From contig NW_020312480.1 in the NCBI RefSeq assembly GCF_002999335.1, forward strand, positions 1 through 64,000: a DNA stretch of 64,000 nucleotides, given 5' to 3'. The DNA comes from Cyclospora cayetanensis. Its lineage: Eukaryota > Apicomplexa > Conoidasida > Eucoccidiorida > Eimeriidae. Below the pieces are notes generated by a model. It was not told the DNA's origin and ran no database searches. It was given only the letters and a program-made list of their open reading frames with translations. The translations under genes were made by a program, and so were the position numbers. Shown in pieces: positions 11,901-23,769 of this stretch. The stretch's first letter is position 1. Every line of letters starts with the position of its first letter.

Positions 11901-14900
11901 TCGAGGACTGGCCAAAGGACATCATTTTTTTTGTTCGCGTCGCATCTCTCCTCCATGGCCTCTGTGTTCAGCTGAATGTGCACATCCCATTCTTACAGAT
12001 TATGGTTCGTCGCGCACAGGAATGCCTTTTCAATCGCTACCAGCCACCGAGCCCGCTCATCTACACTCACTTCCTGGGAGGCAGGGGGTCTGTCAAATGG
12101 TAGGTTGACACGCAAACGCAGCACACGTTGGACGTTTCCATGTTCAAGTGTCACGTTTTGTGGACTTTTTATGTAAACTTGAACCTTATGGCGCATATCA
12201 AACCGAAGTTACCTCCTTTCAGCATCGCTGCTGGACGGCTGCACACGACCGTGTTTTGGTTTCGACTCGATTGCTGCTTGCTGTGGGGCCGCTTGAATTG
12301 TGTTCAGCTCGCTCAACCAACGCTTAAGTCGGTTGCTGTGCTACCTTGTAAAGCAAAAGTTGGTGCTTGGATGCCAAGTTGCCGTGTATTTTGAGGAGGA
12401 AATGATCGTCGACGTGGCCATTGGCCAGATGGGACCTGTGGATACGCGTCCAGTTACTCCTGATTCCTTGTTTTGTGGATACTGCACAACAAAAGGTTAG
12501 TTGGAGCTCCTCGTATAAGCTGGGCAATCGTGAGCGCCTAGGGGGCGGGGCAGCACACGGGACCGCATTTTAGGCCTGCTGCTAGCGGCTGACCTAAAAA
12601 AGACTTGTCGTGGAAGTGTTTATCGAATTTGTGTTGAACAAAGTTTTGTTCCTGCAGTAAACGTTGCGTTGATTTGTGTGGCTTTGCTTTGCTACGCAGG
12701 GCTCTTGAGTACTGCGTTGTTGCAGCTCGTAAGCAGCGGCGAACTAGAGCTTGACGATGCTGTTTCAAGTTGGTGGGATGGATTCATTCGCTACGGCAAG
12801 CGTGCAGTAACTGTGCAGCAACTGCTGACACACCGAGCAGGCCTGCATCGCGCTCTGCCATCCGACCTAACGCTATCTCGGCTAGCCGATTACAGTGAGA
12901 TGGTGCGTATCGTCGAGGATGCGCCTCCGGCATGCGCTCCCGGTGCCTTAGGACGCTATGCGTATCTCACATACGGGTGGGCTGTAAGCGAGTTGGTCCG
13001 GTGTGTGTCGGGTATCCCCATTGATACGTTTATACGAGAGCGGCTCCTAGAACCGCTGGACTTGGAAGGCGAAATCTTCATGAGGCTGCCAGAGGCGGCA
13101 GCAGAGCAGGCTGCTGCTGAACCCCCATCGCACATGCCCGCAGGTTTAGGACCAGAACAGAGCAGGGCCTCGCCAGCGCGCGATTTCCCTACGCCACCCA
13201 GCCCCCGCTTGAAGCGGAGGAGCAGCAGCAGCATTGGGATCGCTTGGAACGCTCAGCAATCCTTAAATAATGATCCTGCTCTGCGGGGGCCTCGACATTC
13301 CTCTCTCTCGAGGCAAAGAGAGACATTTTCAACAGGCGATCCGGGGGTCGAATCCTTGTTCTACTCTGCCAACACTGCAGCGAAATCAGTCGTCCCCCCC
13401 CAGCCAGAGTCGAGTAGCGACAAAAGCGCAGGCCCCCAGGGGGCTTCCTCCCCGAACGCCAAGAGCAGCTTCACTCACAGCCAGAATTGGCAGCCCTCTA
13501 GTAGCGACATCAATCGCACCTTCCTGACGCCTGATCAGCAGAAAGTTTCAACGCGAGGAAGACCGCACGAAGCAGCGTACCACGGAGATAAAGGGAAAGC
13601 GGCGGGCGAAGCAAGGGGCCTCTCCAGCGGCAGTCCGTCAATACGCGTTTCTCCGAATCCTCGTTTGCCACAGCAGGACGGCTCGGTGGGAGGCCAAACC
13701 GCTGCTTCACCGCTCAATCCATTGCTAAGTGATAAAGCATTGGAGGACAGGGCCTCTGTTCTGAAGCCGCCAGCAGCCGCCAGCGCACCTGGACCTCGCA
13801 GGGGGCCGAGCCCTACAGGTAGGAAACCTCCGCATCAGTGGGGGAAGCACCAGCTTTCCTCTTTTCCAAAAGGTGTGGAGATTGTGCAGGCCAGCACGCC
13901 TTTCCTGTGGAGGCTAACATCTGCTCGGAGGAAGATATCATTCAGTCCAATGACGCAGCAAGAGGTGCTGCAGCGCCTCGAACGAGCGAAAGGAAAGCTC
14001 AAGGCCGCCAAGCCGGAAGCTACCGATGGATTCTCCTCGGCAGAAGACACTCAGGCGAGAAAGTGCATCGCTTCGGCCATGCTGCAGCGCCGCCTCCGCC
14101 TCCACAATATGCAAGGCGGTTCCGGGCCTCTTGAGTCGAATGGGGGAGCGCGAGCGATTGCTACACGCACCGCGGAAAGTCTCCCAGATTTGTTACCACA
14201 TTCGAGGCTGAACAGGCAGCGTGAGGACGAGCGTCATAAATCGGAAGAAGAGGACGGTTTCTCTCACAGCGATGCTGCCACGGAAGGGCCGGGGACTCCG
14301 GATTCTGACTCCGACACACCGTCAATTACACCTGCTGCCCCTGGTGCCGCGCCGCGCGTTTCCGTGGTGGAGCTGATACGCACAAAGCCACATGTGATGG
14401 ACCCTCTTATATATGACAGCCACCGCATCGTGAACCAGCTGATCCCGCCTACCAATTGTCGTTGCACTGCGAGAGCCCTTGCGCGTTTCTACTCGGCCTT
14501 GGGAGAAGGCCGAATCATTAGCAAGCCACTTCTCGATGCGGCGCGCGTTGCTCACACTGTGGATCCCACATTAGAGTCTCTGCTGCTTACTGGGGGAGGC
14601 AGTAGAACTTGGGGTTTGGGCTACCAGCTGTACGACTGCTCATTCGTAAATTCTCCCGGCTGGGGTGCAATCCGTCCAGGGCAGGGAGCCCCCACCGGAT
14701 CTACCTTTCTGCTGCACAGCCGCGCGTCGAACTTTGGTGAGGGGAACCCGGTGCGACGTAGACGCTTACCACAAGAAAGCGGCCTGTTTGGATATGGAGG
14801 AGCAGGCAGTGGCGGGCCTGCTTCCATGGTGGATGCCGAAGCTCTGCTACGAGACAGGGGTTTGTCTGCTTCTCATCCGTGGGGGGCGACCCTCGGCATC

Positions 14901-15329
14901 AAACCTCGCGGCGTAGTTGGGCTTGGTCATGGCGATATGGGAGGATCCATAGCAATGTGTTTTCCGGAAATGAATCTCTCTATTTGCATCCTTCTAAACG
15001 ATGTCTTGACGGGGGCAGAGGTATGCAGATTGTCGGTCGCGCTTTCCCTACTGCTTTTCCTCCAGCGCGCTGACAGACAAACACAGGCACGCTTGGCGAG
15101 ACTTTCCATGACTAGGTTTCTTTGGCTCTGTGTCTAGAATCTACTGTTGCTCGGTACTCGTGAATTTGAGGCCTTGTCCTTTTCCGTGATGCGCTGCTCG
15201 TTCGTGCAGGCTTCACAGACTATCCTAGAGTTCCTGCTTAAATGTTTTGGCTTGCAGCCAAAGTGGCAGACCCAAGTGAGTGTTGAAGAGGTATTGAAGA
15301 ACTTAACGCCAGTGCCTTTTGAAGACTGA
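8956..15329 (+). CDS. ABC1/ADCK-type kinase fused to beta-lactamase-like domain
   Basis: Twelve exons join in phase at GT-AG sites: 8956-9106, 9358-9502, 9725-9901, 10090-10217, 10491-10604, 10871-11110, 11186-11320, 11530-11635, 11892-12099, 12308-12495, 12700-15020, 15210-15329 (TGA). Exons 1-9 form an ABC1 (UbiB/ADCK) atypical kinase: KxGQ (KVGQ), the Ala-rich loop (ASASIGQVH), Lys of VVVKVQH, ELDFRYE, and GDPHPGN, with LDWG where most family members have DFG. Exons 10-12 form a serine beta-lactamase/esterase-type domain: SxxK box written CTTK, YxxxT box (YAYLTYG), and a C-terminal GHGDMGGS box. A disordered insert of about 430 residues (13090-14380) splits this domain. Plants have the same domain order (Arabidopsis At5g24810 type). 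By family it is probably mitochondrial or plastid-associated and linked to quinone or lipid metabolism. The exon(s) with the start codon and targeting leader were not found. Confidence 0.88.
13090..14380 (+). other. Low-complexity insertion inside the beta-lactamase domain
   Basis: Coding but Ser/Pro/Gln/Ala/Arg-rich sequence between the YxxxT segment and the conserved piece beginning LIPPTNCRCTARALARFYSAL. It contains basic and acidic patches and no homopolymer longer than a few residues. It looks like a disordered loop and has no recognised domain. Confidence 0.75.
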
Positions 15330-18300
15330 GCTGTCGCGTCCAAGTTAGCAGCGATAAAATATTGAACACGTTAACAGCGTCAAGGCCTGAGAAAGCATTT
15401 CACCTGCGGCTCCCAGACGTATCCTTGCTACCAGAGAACGACATTGTACCGTAGTGAGAAGCATATAGGTCCGTTGGGTCTCGTAAACGCAGCCCGAATG
15501 TCGAGAACATGAAGAAGGGTCTTTTAAACGACCTTTTGGCACCTCATTTGGCATTTTGGGAGGTGCAACCGCGCATATGGAAGCCAGTCACAGGACAGGC
15601 AGTATTCACGCGGCACTTGCTCGATACGCATTGCAATTTTTGTACTCATGGCAATTAGGTCCCTGTCTCGACACTGGTGAAAGGCTAGCGAGCGCTGGAC
15701 TTAGAAGTCTTGAAAATCAACGGTGTACTCGAGATTGACACATGCGCTCTCTCCCAGCTTGCACGGTGCTGCCAGCGACTGACCTCGCAGCTGCGTTTTT
15801 TGGTTATAACACTCTGTATTTGAGTAGCCGAGCTTAATCTAAAGAGAGGATCGGCCAGGCGCTTTTTTGCACCCAGATCAGATGAAGAAGTTTGAACATG
15901 AGGTCCCAAATTGAATCCTTCTGTCACGCCATTGCAGTTCGGAATACTTTTGATTTGTCTTAAATATTACATGTGTTGAGGAGCCCTTTAGCCAGGATTC
16001 TTGGTGCTGTCTCGGGGATCATAAGTGATGCCTTCACATTTTCGCCCTATTCGTAGCTCTGAAGCACTGTACTGAGGTTGCTTCCCCATATCCAAGAAGC
16101 GGACGGTTTTGAAGCAATGACCATGTAACGATCGCGAGCGAAGGGAACAATGAACATCAGAGGTCAGCAATCACCTTTATGAATCCTCGGAGCCTTTCAG
16201 ATGCTCTGCGGAATGCTTGGGCATGAGGGGCGGAGTGACAGTTGGCAGTTGTCCTCCAGGCGAATGAGGGCCAGCCGTCATAGCTGGTTGGTTATAGTGT
16301 GTTATATGCTGTACTAACACTTTCGGTATTCTATTATGAATGCGGGCCACCCATGCTACGCCTAAAACCACAAACCCGCCGCGCATGCCACAAATCTTCG
16401 CAAGACTGGGAAAGTAGATAGATATGTTGTGTTCTATGGGCATCACAAGCCCGTTCAGGACTATGCTGCCATATACAACGTGTACCCTGGGCCGCACCAG
16501 AAGGTGGGGAAATGTATAAAGCGTGGTGAGCAAAGAGGCAGTGCGTGTTAGCAGCTTGTAAATGCTCTGTTATACATGCATGGCTTTGTTCGTGTGTAAG
16601 CGGTAAAGTCATTGTCGGCAGGATACTGCCTGGTTCAGTATTGATAAACCCATTTCAAAAGGGGATTAAGCTTTGTACATGAATTTCCTAGCTAAGATAT
16701 GTCTGAACTGCAGGGAAGCGTATCGTTAGAACAATGATGGAACGAACAATGGTGGTGTTGGGGTATTGCGTGCAGTTTTGCGCAGGAGAATAGGTACACT
16801 GGCCCTCATGAAGTTCTGCGGGCGAATGTATTATTTGAAAAAAGTCTGGATTGCTGACATCTTTTGTAAATGATCGACAAGGAATAAGGCCGTACTTTTT
16901 CATACTGCATCAGGAAGATGATCCTACAGGCTTCTGAAGTGCATCCTGATCCGATCACGTCCAGGGTACTCGTAGCGGGCTAAGCTTCATTTGACACTTG
17001 ATTCTAGAGTAACGAAATTAAACTATGAATTCGTACAGAATTGATCGTAGAATTGCCCAAATACGCAAGGACTTTACGCGGTGGGCATTTGCGCCGCTGG
17101 CAATTCACTGGCTGTGATTGCTTGGAGCGCTTGAAGGGTTAGCACCACGCAATCCCGTATTTTCTCTCCCTTAACACAGGAGTTCATAGCAGTGAGGGTA
17201 TGGAAGAGAGAGGAACTGTATTTAAAGGATATCTTGTAAGGTTTCATCGAGTGTCTATAAAGCTTGTGTCTACGTACCTCCGTATAAGACCCTAAGTGGA
17301 GGCAAACAGTTCCAGTTGTCGAATACCTTCAAACACGACTAATGAGACTACACTGTATGCAAGAAGTCTGGCATATAGTGGGGCAAACAACAATTTGTTA
17401 CAGCGTCTGTAGAATTCTAGGAAGGGCATCTTGGCACCGTCAGAAGATGGCGGTTGTGCTCAACAGCTTGAAATTAACCAGCCTCGCTAAAACGAGTAAG
17501 CGACTGGGAATGATGAACTGATATCCTTTCGCTTAGGTACTGGTGCCGACGACATTCCTGAATAATCACCACCAACAGGCTTTAAGTGTGCTTATAGGCA
17601 CAAAACCCTTTGCTTGTCGACCTACTATATGCACGATTTCGCTTTACCGAGGGGCACTCCACGCGTTCAACAGCAATATCATAGACTACACGGCTTAAGT
17701 CTTTCTGGCACGAAAACAGTGTTGTATCTACAGCGCATGTAGTGCGGGATTCATTTCTTTATTTTCAAAGTGTTCCTCGGTCTTCGTGGAGGCGTCCCTG
17801 AGACACGGTCGCAACCGCTTTTTTATATGGCAAACCAAAGGAACGCGGATTAGTGTATTCGCATGGAAGGAGTTTACTAGCAAGATATTGGCAGTGCTGT
17901 GTGTGCTAATTACCGCGAGGTCCGACAAAAAGTGTTGTGGGGACTGAGGAGGCTCTCGGGGCTGGATGGTTGTCTCCGTTGCGGGTGGATGTGGAACGCT
18001 GCACTAGTGAAGTAGCTGTCGTCGAGTTTGTGATAGAAGATTAAGATACTTTGAAGGAAGCAACTCTTTGAGGAGCCGTAATTTTGGTGTAGCCGCGATA
18101 TTATCTGACCGGATTCTGGCGGAACGCCTCGTGGGGGCTTGGGAGTCTTGACGCCTACTCGGCTGAACTTGTTGTATTTGTGTCTATTAACACTGCTAAA
18201 TAGTACTCTTACAAGCTGTGCAGTGTGTCCTCCAGAGGACGTGGATTCTGGCATCCTTCCCCCCGGAAATGCCGTCGGTGCCCGTCGGCGCAATCGGCAC

Positions 18301-18573
18301 CAACACATGCCCTTTCCTCCGGAAGAAGGTGTCTTTGCGTGGTTAGATGGATCATTGGCTTCTTGATACTTAGGATTCCAGCTTCCAGACGTGCCAGGGA
18401 CGTGCTTTATGCGTTCCGGTTTCAGTCGTTGCCTAAAAGGCACGAGGATATCTTCCTAGTATCGCGCCCAACACAGAAGAGTCCTTCTTGCGATTGACGC
18501 GCCTCAAGGTCCCCAGGCTGCTTCCCTTCATTAAATTTACATCAAATATTAGGGGATTTTTCGGGCAGCCACC
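15330..18573. other. Intergenic, no gene seen
   Basis: About 3.2 kb between the ABC1 fusion gene stop and the MFS start. Open frames here (for example minus 17910-18443) have no family features and no coherent splice context. The 3' UTR of the upstream gene and the promoter of the MFS gene should lie here. No repeats of note. Confidence 0.55.
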
Positions 18574-21500
18574 ATGTATGGCGAAAGCGTCAGTACGCCG
18601 AGCCCCAAGGTGAGTGGTAATGTGTCGATTCTCATGGAATTACACTTGAACGCGAGTCCATGGGCAGCAGCGTCGGAAGCACGTCAATGCAGCATTTCGC
18701 AGCAATCTTTTGACATTTCATCTAGCAATGTGCCTCCTTTTTTGCTGCAGGCGGCCATGGGCATGTACAAGTGCAGGGCGCACATGGTCTTAGTAGGGGC
18801 GTTCCTCATCCACCTAACTCTGGGTAGGGGCATTTTGAATGCCAGATACAAGCCCCAGATTCGATGAGAGAACCTTGGACTCGTGTTGTTTTGCTGCATA
18901 TCTTTGAGGCAATTGAGGCTGTTTGCACTGCTTTGTTTCGCAGGAAGCCTTCACGCGTTTGGAAATATCGCCCCCCTGATCATTGCCTACATGCGCGTTT
19001 TGCAGCCGTCTTCTTCGATTCGATATCATGTAGGACTTTCCTGTCATTAGTAAAGGGCTCATAGTTTTGTGAAATAACCTTTTGATGCACACGTAATACC
19101 GGCGCTACACCAACTGCCCATCTCGTTTTCTGCAGGATGGACTGGTCTTGTACGTATCCGCCGTCCTGGTTCAGGGCATTGCGGGTTTCTTTGGTGGTAG
19201 ACTCCATAGGGCCCTTGGCCCCTCCAAGTAGGTTCAGGATCCTTTGACTTTTCCATGGCATCTCTCATGCACGCCGAAACGCCACTGAGAAGGCGCAACT
19301 TGCGCTGGCATCCGCAAGAGCCCTCAACTTTGCAAGACCCTCGCGCTCTCCTCAGCCTGCTCTCTAAGTATAAGTGTGTTTTAAACGACACTCGGGAGGC
19401 CTGTCCTTGAGTGCGCTCTGAAGTTCCGCAACACAAGTCGATACTGACAGAGCGTCGTGAACGCGATAGCACCCGCTGCTCTGATGTGCCCACTGCAGGG
19501 CGACTCTTCTAGGAGGATCTATAATGAGCATTGGACTTGTTATGTCTGCCCTGACGCTGCACAGTTGTTTCCTGTTTTGGTAAGCCGAGAACGGGTGCTC
19601 CTCCACATGCCCTGGAATCGATCTGGGCTTCTTCTTACCGCTCCCTATGGCGAATTCACTGCGCATCAGCCGCGTATTTCTGGGGTTGCGATGTGCTGTG
19701 GGCACTTTATCCTGCAGCCTTTCCTTCGGCGTTGTAACGGCCATTGGCAGCGGCCTTTGCTACCCGGTGCCGCTGACGTGCGCCCTTGAGTGGCAGCCGG
19801 ACCGGAAGGGTGCTGTAAGTAATGGCCCCGTGTTTCGTTTGACTATTGCATGGTCCAGTTGATGCAGTTGCACAGTCTGCACAAAAATTCGCATTGTGTC
19901 GCAGAGGCTTCGGGTTCTGTAGCGTTCGGATTTGGGGGCAGCTGCCTGCATGGTGCAAGGATTGCATTTCAATGTGTTCTGCGCCGTAGGTTAGCTGCGT
20001 GATCTTCCTTGGCCGCAGCCTATCCGTCTGCCTCCTGTGTCCTCTGCACTCCCTGTTCCTCTTCCGTACCTCGCAACACTCGCTGTTGTCATTTGTATCG
20101 CCAGCTGGATCACCGTCGGATAGTTGGGCAGGTCAGGCCGGGGTTCATTCTGTGTCACGGTTTAAAAGGCCGTGTGCATGCTACTGGTTCCTGCTGCGTG
20201 GCTTAGAACTTTGAGCAAGTGATTACTTCTGTGAATGTCGCGGATTCTTCGATTTCTCAGCGCCGGAGGTGTACATAACGGATACCGATGTGCTGCAACG
20301 CCTGCCCTCCTTGTTTTTGGTGATGGCCGGCGGATGCCTGGCACTCCAGGTGAGCGAAATGCAGCCGTTTAAAAGCTCCTCGTGGAAACGGAGAAATCGA
20401 CTTTGCGTCTTCTTCTGAAAACGCTTGGGCAGCTTCGGATTCCCACGCATGTCCACTGCGCAACTATGCCGTGGGTGATGCAGGCAGTAGGGGCCGCATT
20501 GTTGTCGGATCCTCCCCCCTTGCCACTGGATGCACAGGAGCGAAGGAAGCTTATTGAAGAGATTCGCTGTAGGTTTGCCTTCCAAGTTTTAGTCACTCGT
20601 TACGTTCAACTCCTGGCTGTGCTCGTTTACAGACAAACATCTCAAGTTGCATATGGCTCTCAAGAGGTCTGGTTGCTTGCAGCGCCCTCCCCAACGACTG
20701 CGGCGTCTCTCCTCTCCTCCTTCGTGCTAACACCCCAGGATCTGTGCAGCTCGCCTTCATTTTGGCTCTTGTTCATGATGCTGTTCTTCTCCTGGCAATC
20801 AGTCCTTGTAGCAGCATACATGTGGAAGATCGTGCCCTTCGGTTTCATCCATAAAGTGCCGTCGAGCTTGTACATCGACGCCCCGGATCGCAGCGTTGTG
20901 CCAGCAGTGGCAGACGGCCTCTATAATTGGCAGTCCATTACTGACTTGCAGCTCAGCATTGTCGGCGCAGTGGCAGGCGCTCTATGTGTAGCCGGGCGTC
21001 TGGTCTGGGGCTACATAGGCAACAAGGCGGGCAACAAGCGCGCACTAGTATGCCCAGCATGCACACACTCACTGGCGCACCCACCCGTGCATTTAAAAAC
21101 TCCTTGATCGTAGTTAGTCTACCTGCGAAAATTACTCACGTGTAAAGTTTTCCCAAAAACCATGGTGGCGAACCCCGCTTCTAAGCCTCTGTGCTGTGCT
21201 GTGCTGCTGCAGATCATAATGAACATTTGCATGGCGGCGCTCTTAGTAACGTTCATGCGCAGCAGTGTATCCTCACCCCGGAACTTTGCTCTTTGGTAAG
21301 TGTTCAAGTATGTTCTCTCACCTTAGAGCTGCTCTGCCTGAGCACTGGTACGGCGCCTTTTGGAGCGCATCCTTGTCGTTCATGAAGTAACAGCGCGGCG
21401 TGCTTTGTATGTCAGGCTTTCGTTGCTGAACGCTTGCCACGGCGGGCTGTTTTCGCTACTGCCCTCCTTGACGTCGGATCTGTTCGGCCACAAAAACTTT

Positions 21501-21890
21501 GGACCAGTCTTCTCCTTGCTCTTTGCGGCGCGCCTCTGTGCTGCTGCCTGCATCTGCGTTCTGACAAAGGTAGACTGCCCGCTTTGTCACACGGTTGCAC
21601 GTCTTAGCTAGACGTAGGGTGACCCGTAGCTTAAAGGTTGCACCATGTGAAGGTGTCCAAGCACAAGACATCGACACGCAGATCCAGCAGTTATGGGAAC
21701 TCTGTAGAGAGCTACGCGTGTTTACGTCTGACTGAGGCCCCAGATGGGACCTCTCGAGTTCCGTCTTGGACCGACTGGAATGCTCAACATCCCTGCATTG
21801 CCATCCACTATGGTTTTGCAGGTTGTAATTGAACTCGCGGACGGCGCTACATTATGCCTTGCGCTCGCTGGGTGCCATGTGCTGTGGTAA
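18574..21890 (+). CDS. Major facilitator superfamily transporter, oxalate/formate-antiporter-like
   Basis: A multi-exon 12-TM-type transporter, probably carrying a small organic anion across the plasma or an organelle membrane. Exon 1 (18574-18609) encodes MYGESVSTPSPK. Exon 2 (18751-18833) encodes TM1 (CRAHMVLVGAFLIHLTLG). The next exon starts at 18944 (SLHAFGNIAPLIIAYM). Later pieces include VQGIAGFFGGRLHRALG (near 19140), GGSIMSIGLVMSALTLHS (near 19510), and a family-like loop with GSGLCYPVPL and EWQPDRKG (near 19745-19810). A half with PEVYITDTDVLQRLPSLFLV (near 20260) and a large loop exon follow, then SFWLLFMMLFFSWQSVL and VGAVAGALCVAGRLVWGY (near 20960). Final exons contain IIMNICMAALLVTFMRSS and LLPSLTSDLFGHKNFGPVF (near 21460). 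Exons between 19820 and 20240 are not resolved. The last piece ends at TAA 21888-21890, but TG/gtaagt there also reads as a donor, so a further exon is possible. Confidence 0.75.
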
Positions 21891-23769
21891 GTCCAAGATG
21901 CGCGCTGAAGAAGGTTATCTCCCGGGTCGTGAGGTCCAGCATGCGAGTTTGCTTGTAATCGGGGGGATTAGTGCGAGTTTGAAGTGTGTCCTTGAATTTG
22001 GTGTACAGCGCAGGTTTGGCATTCGCATTCCATCCCACAGAAGCCCTCCCCAACCCGTACAAGTTGGTGATGACCTGATAAAGGCATTGATCCTCGGCAC
22101 TCCGCACCAGCGCTTTACGAGTCGCTAAAGCGCATCGCGTACCGAAGATGTAAAAGGTGGCTCCCGCCGCTTAAAGCTCCTGTTTACTGGCATGCGGGAT
22201 CTCCGGAGGCAGATCGCTTGCCACTTGGTGGGCCGGGAGTTAAAAGAGTGCGCGCTCCACTGCTTACAGCATCTGCCGTACGCCTGTGCGAGGGATCCAA
22301 CAACTATTGACCCCACAAAGCCTCGTTCAATGTGTTGCGTTCCCAAAGAAGCTCAGGAGCTAAGATTTCACAGACATCTGCCTCTTGCGTAGCACGCAAA
22401 GATGATAGGTCATGGGGCCTTGGAACTGGTCTTGAAACAGGCAACGCTTAGGGGACAACCAGCACTAGGTACATTGATTTTCCGCTATTTGCGGTACGGT
22501 CCAGTCAATATATTGCTTTTGGGCAGAGGAGGGGGACGCCAAGCATATAGTAAACGGCAGGCATCCGGCTCAGGTGTTATTCTGTGCGGTATTTGGTGCG
22601 TGCTGGATTCGGCACGTAATGTTTAAGGGCACAGTGATCAAAAGGCTTGCAGCTAAAGAAAATTCGCGCCCATTAAGTCGGCGCATACCAGTTGCACGAT
22701 GGAACAGCATCTTCCGGCGCCGATCAGCTGTATGGAAGGTCGTACGCACCGTGTAACCCTCCGCACATACGGAGCTACCGCTCTGGGTCATCGATGCATA
22801 AGGAGTCGAGCCTCACTGCATTGAATGATCACCCATATGTAAAGCTCCCCATGCGAAGCGTGCCTAAATCAGTCTTGCCGCATGATTCTATGTTGAATTT
22901 CAGTGTGCTGAGCCATAGATGTATACACGTAAGTGTCTGGATAATTCACGAGGCTAGCTGTTCCTGCACTCCTGCCTCGCTTCCCTAAGTAACCCAAGTC
23001 TCTGTATCCCTGGGAAAAATGAAACCCCGTGTTCTCGAAGGCAGTAAAACTATTCTTCTCTTGTTTGCACAGTTTTTCAGTTTAGTTTGCCTGATGCGGA
23101 GCCAATAAGAGGCATTCCATCGAGTTTAAGCAGCGTAGCCTAATGGACACAGAAAGGCACGGAACGCCAATAGTTTTCGTGGGCAGGTAGAGCATTCCAA
23201 TACCGGCGTTGGAAAACATATATCATTGCCTGCCTACCTAATGACCAGCAGCGCCTCGCATCGTCAGCTCAGGCGTCCACCTAGACAGTGGATGTACCGG
23301 GAGCGAACTTTGGCTTTCTTGTGTGTCAACTGCGCATGCAATGCAAGCAGCTGCCCCGAAAGTGTAACATCCTTGATCCTGGACATGCTCTTATCAGAAA
23401 CCCTGGGATTCGTCCCAGGCGGCAGTGTGCCCTGCACCAGGGGGTTGCAGGGAAGTTTAAGTTCCCTGCCGTTTGCCTTCCAGCGAGGAAGAAGGACCAT
23501 GAGCTACAAAGAAGCACCTTTTCGACTCCCCTGCAGCCTGCCATTACACTTGTACTTTGTGCAGCAGAAGAGACAGCCACGCCATGCCCTCCGTGAGGCC
23601 CTTGTGAGAGCAGCTCCACGGGCGCGCCGACCAAAGCCAATACTCGCTCTCTTGTCCATCCGCCCCAAAAGGCAGCAGACACGAACGCAATGCGTTGTTT
23701 TTGATAGATCCAAATGAATGTGTCATAAGGAAATACCGTTTTCCTTCCCAGATTTACCTGAGAGATACG
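21891..23769. other. Intergenic, no gene supported
   Basis: Between the MFS gene and SufA. The frames at 23226-23717 (plus) and 23326-23682 (minus) overlap each other and have no recognisable features. The SufA promoter should be in the last few hundred bases. Confidence 0.5.

Noticed and set aside
13340..13365. gggtcgaatcc resembling a tRNA T-loop
   Set aside because: It lies inside the open coding exon of the ABC1-beta-lactamase gene and has no cloverleaf partner sequences.
23226..23717. 163-residue plus-strand ORF as a gene upstream of SufA
   Set aside because: Overlapped by similar-length frames on the other strand and rich in Arg/Pro without any recognisable motif.
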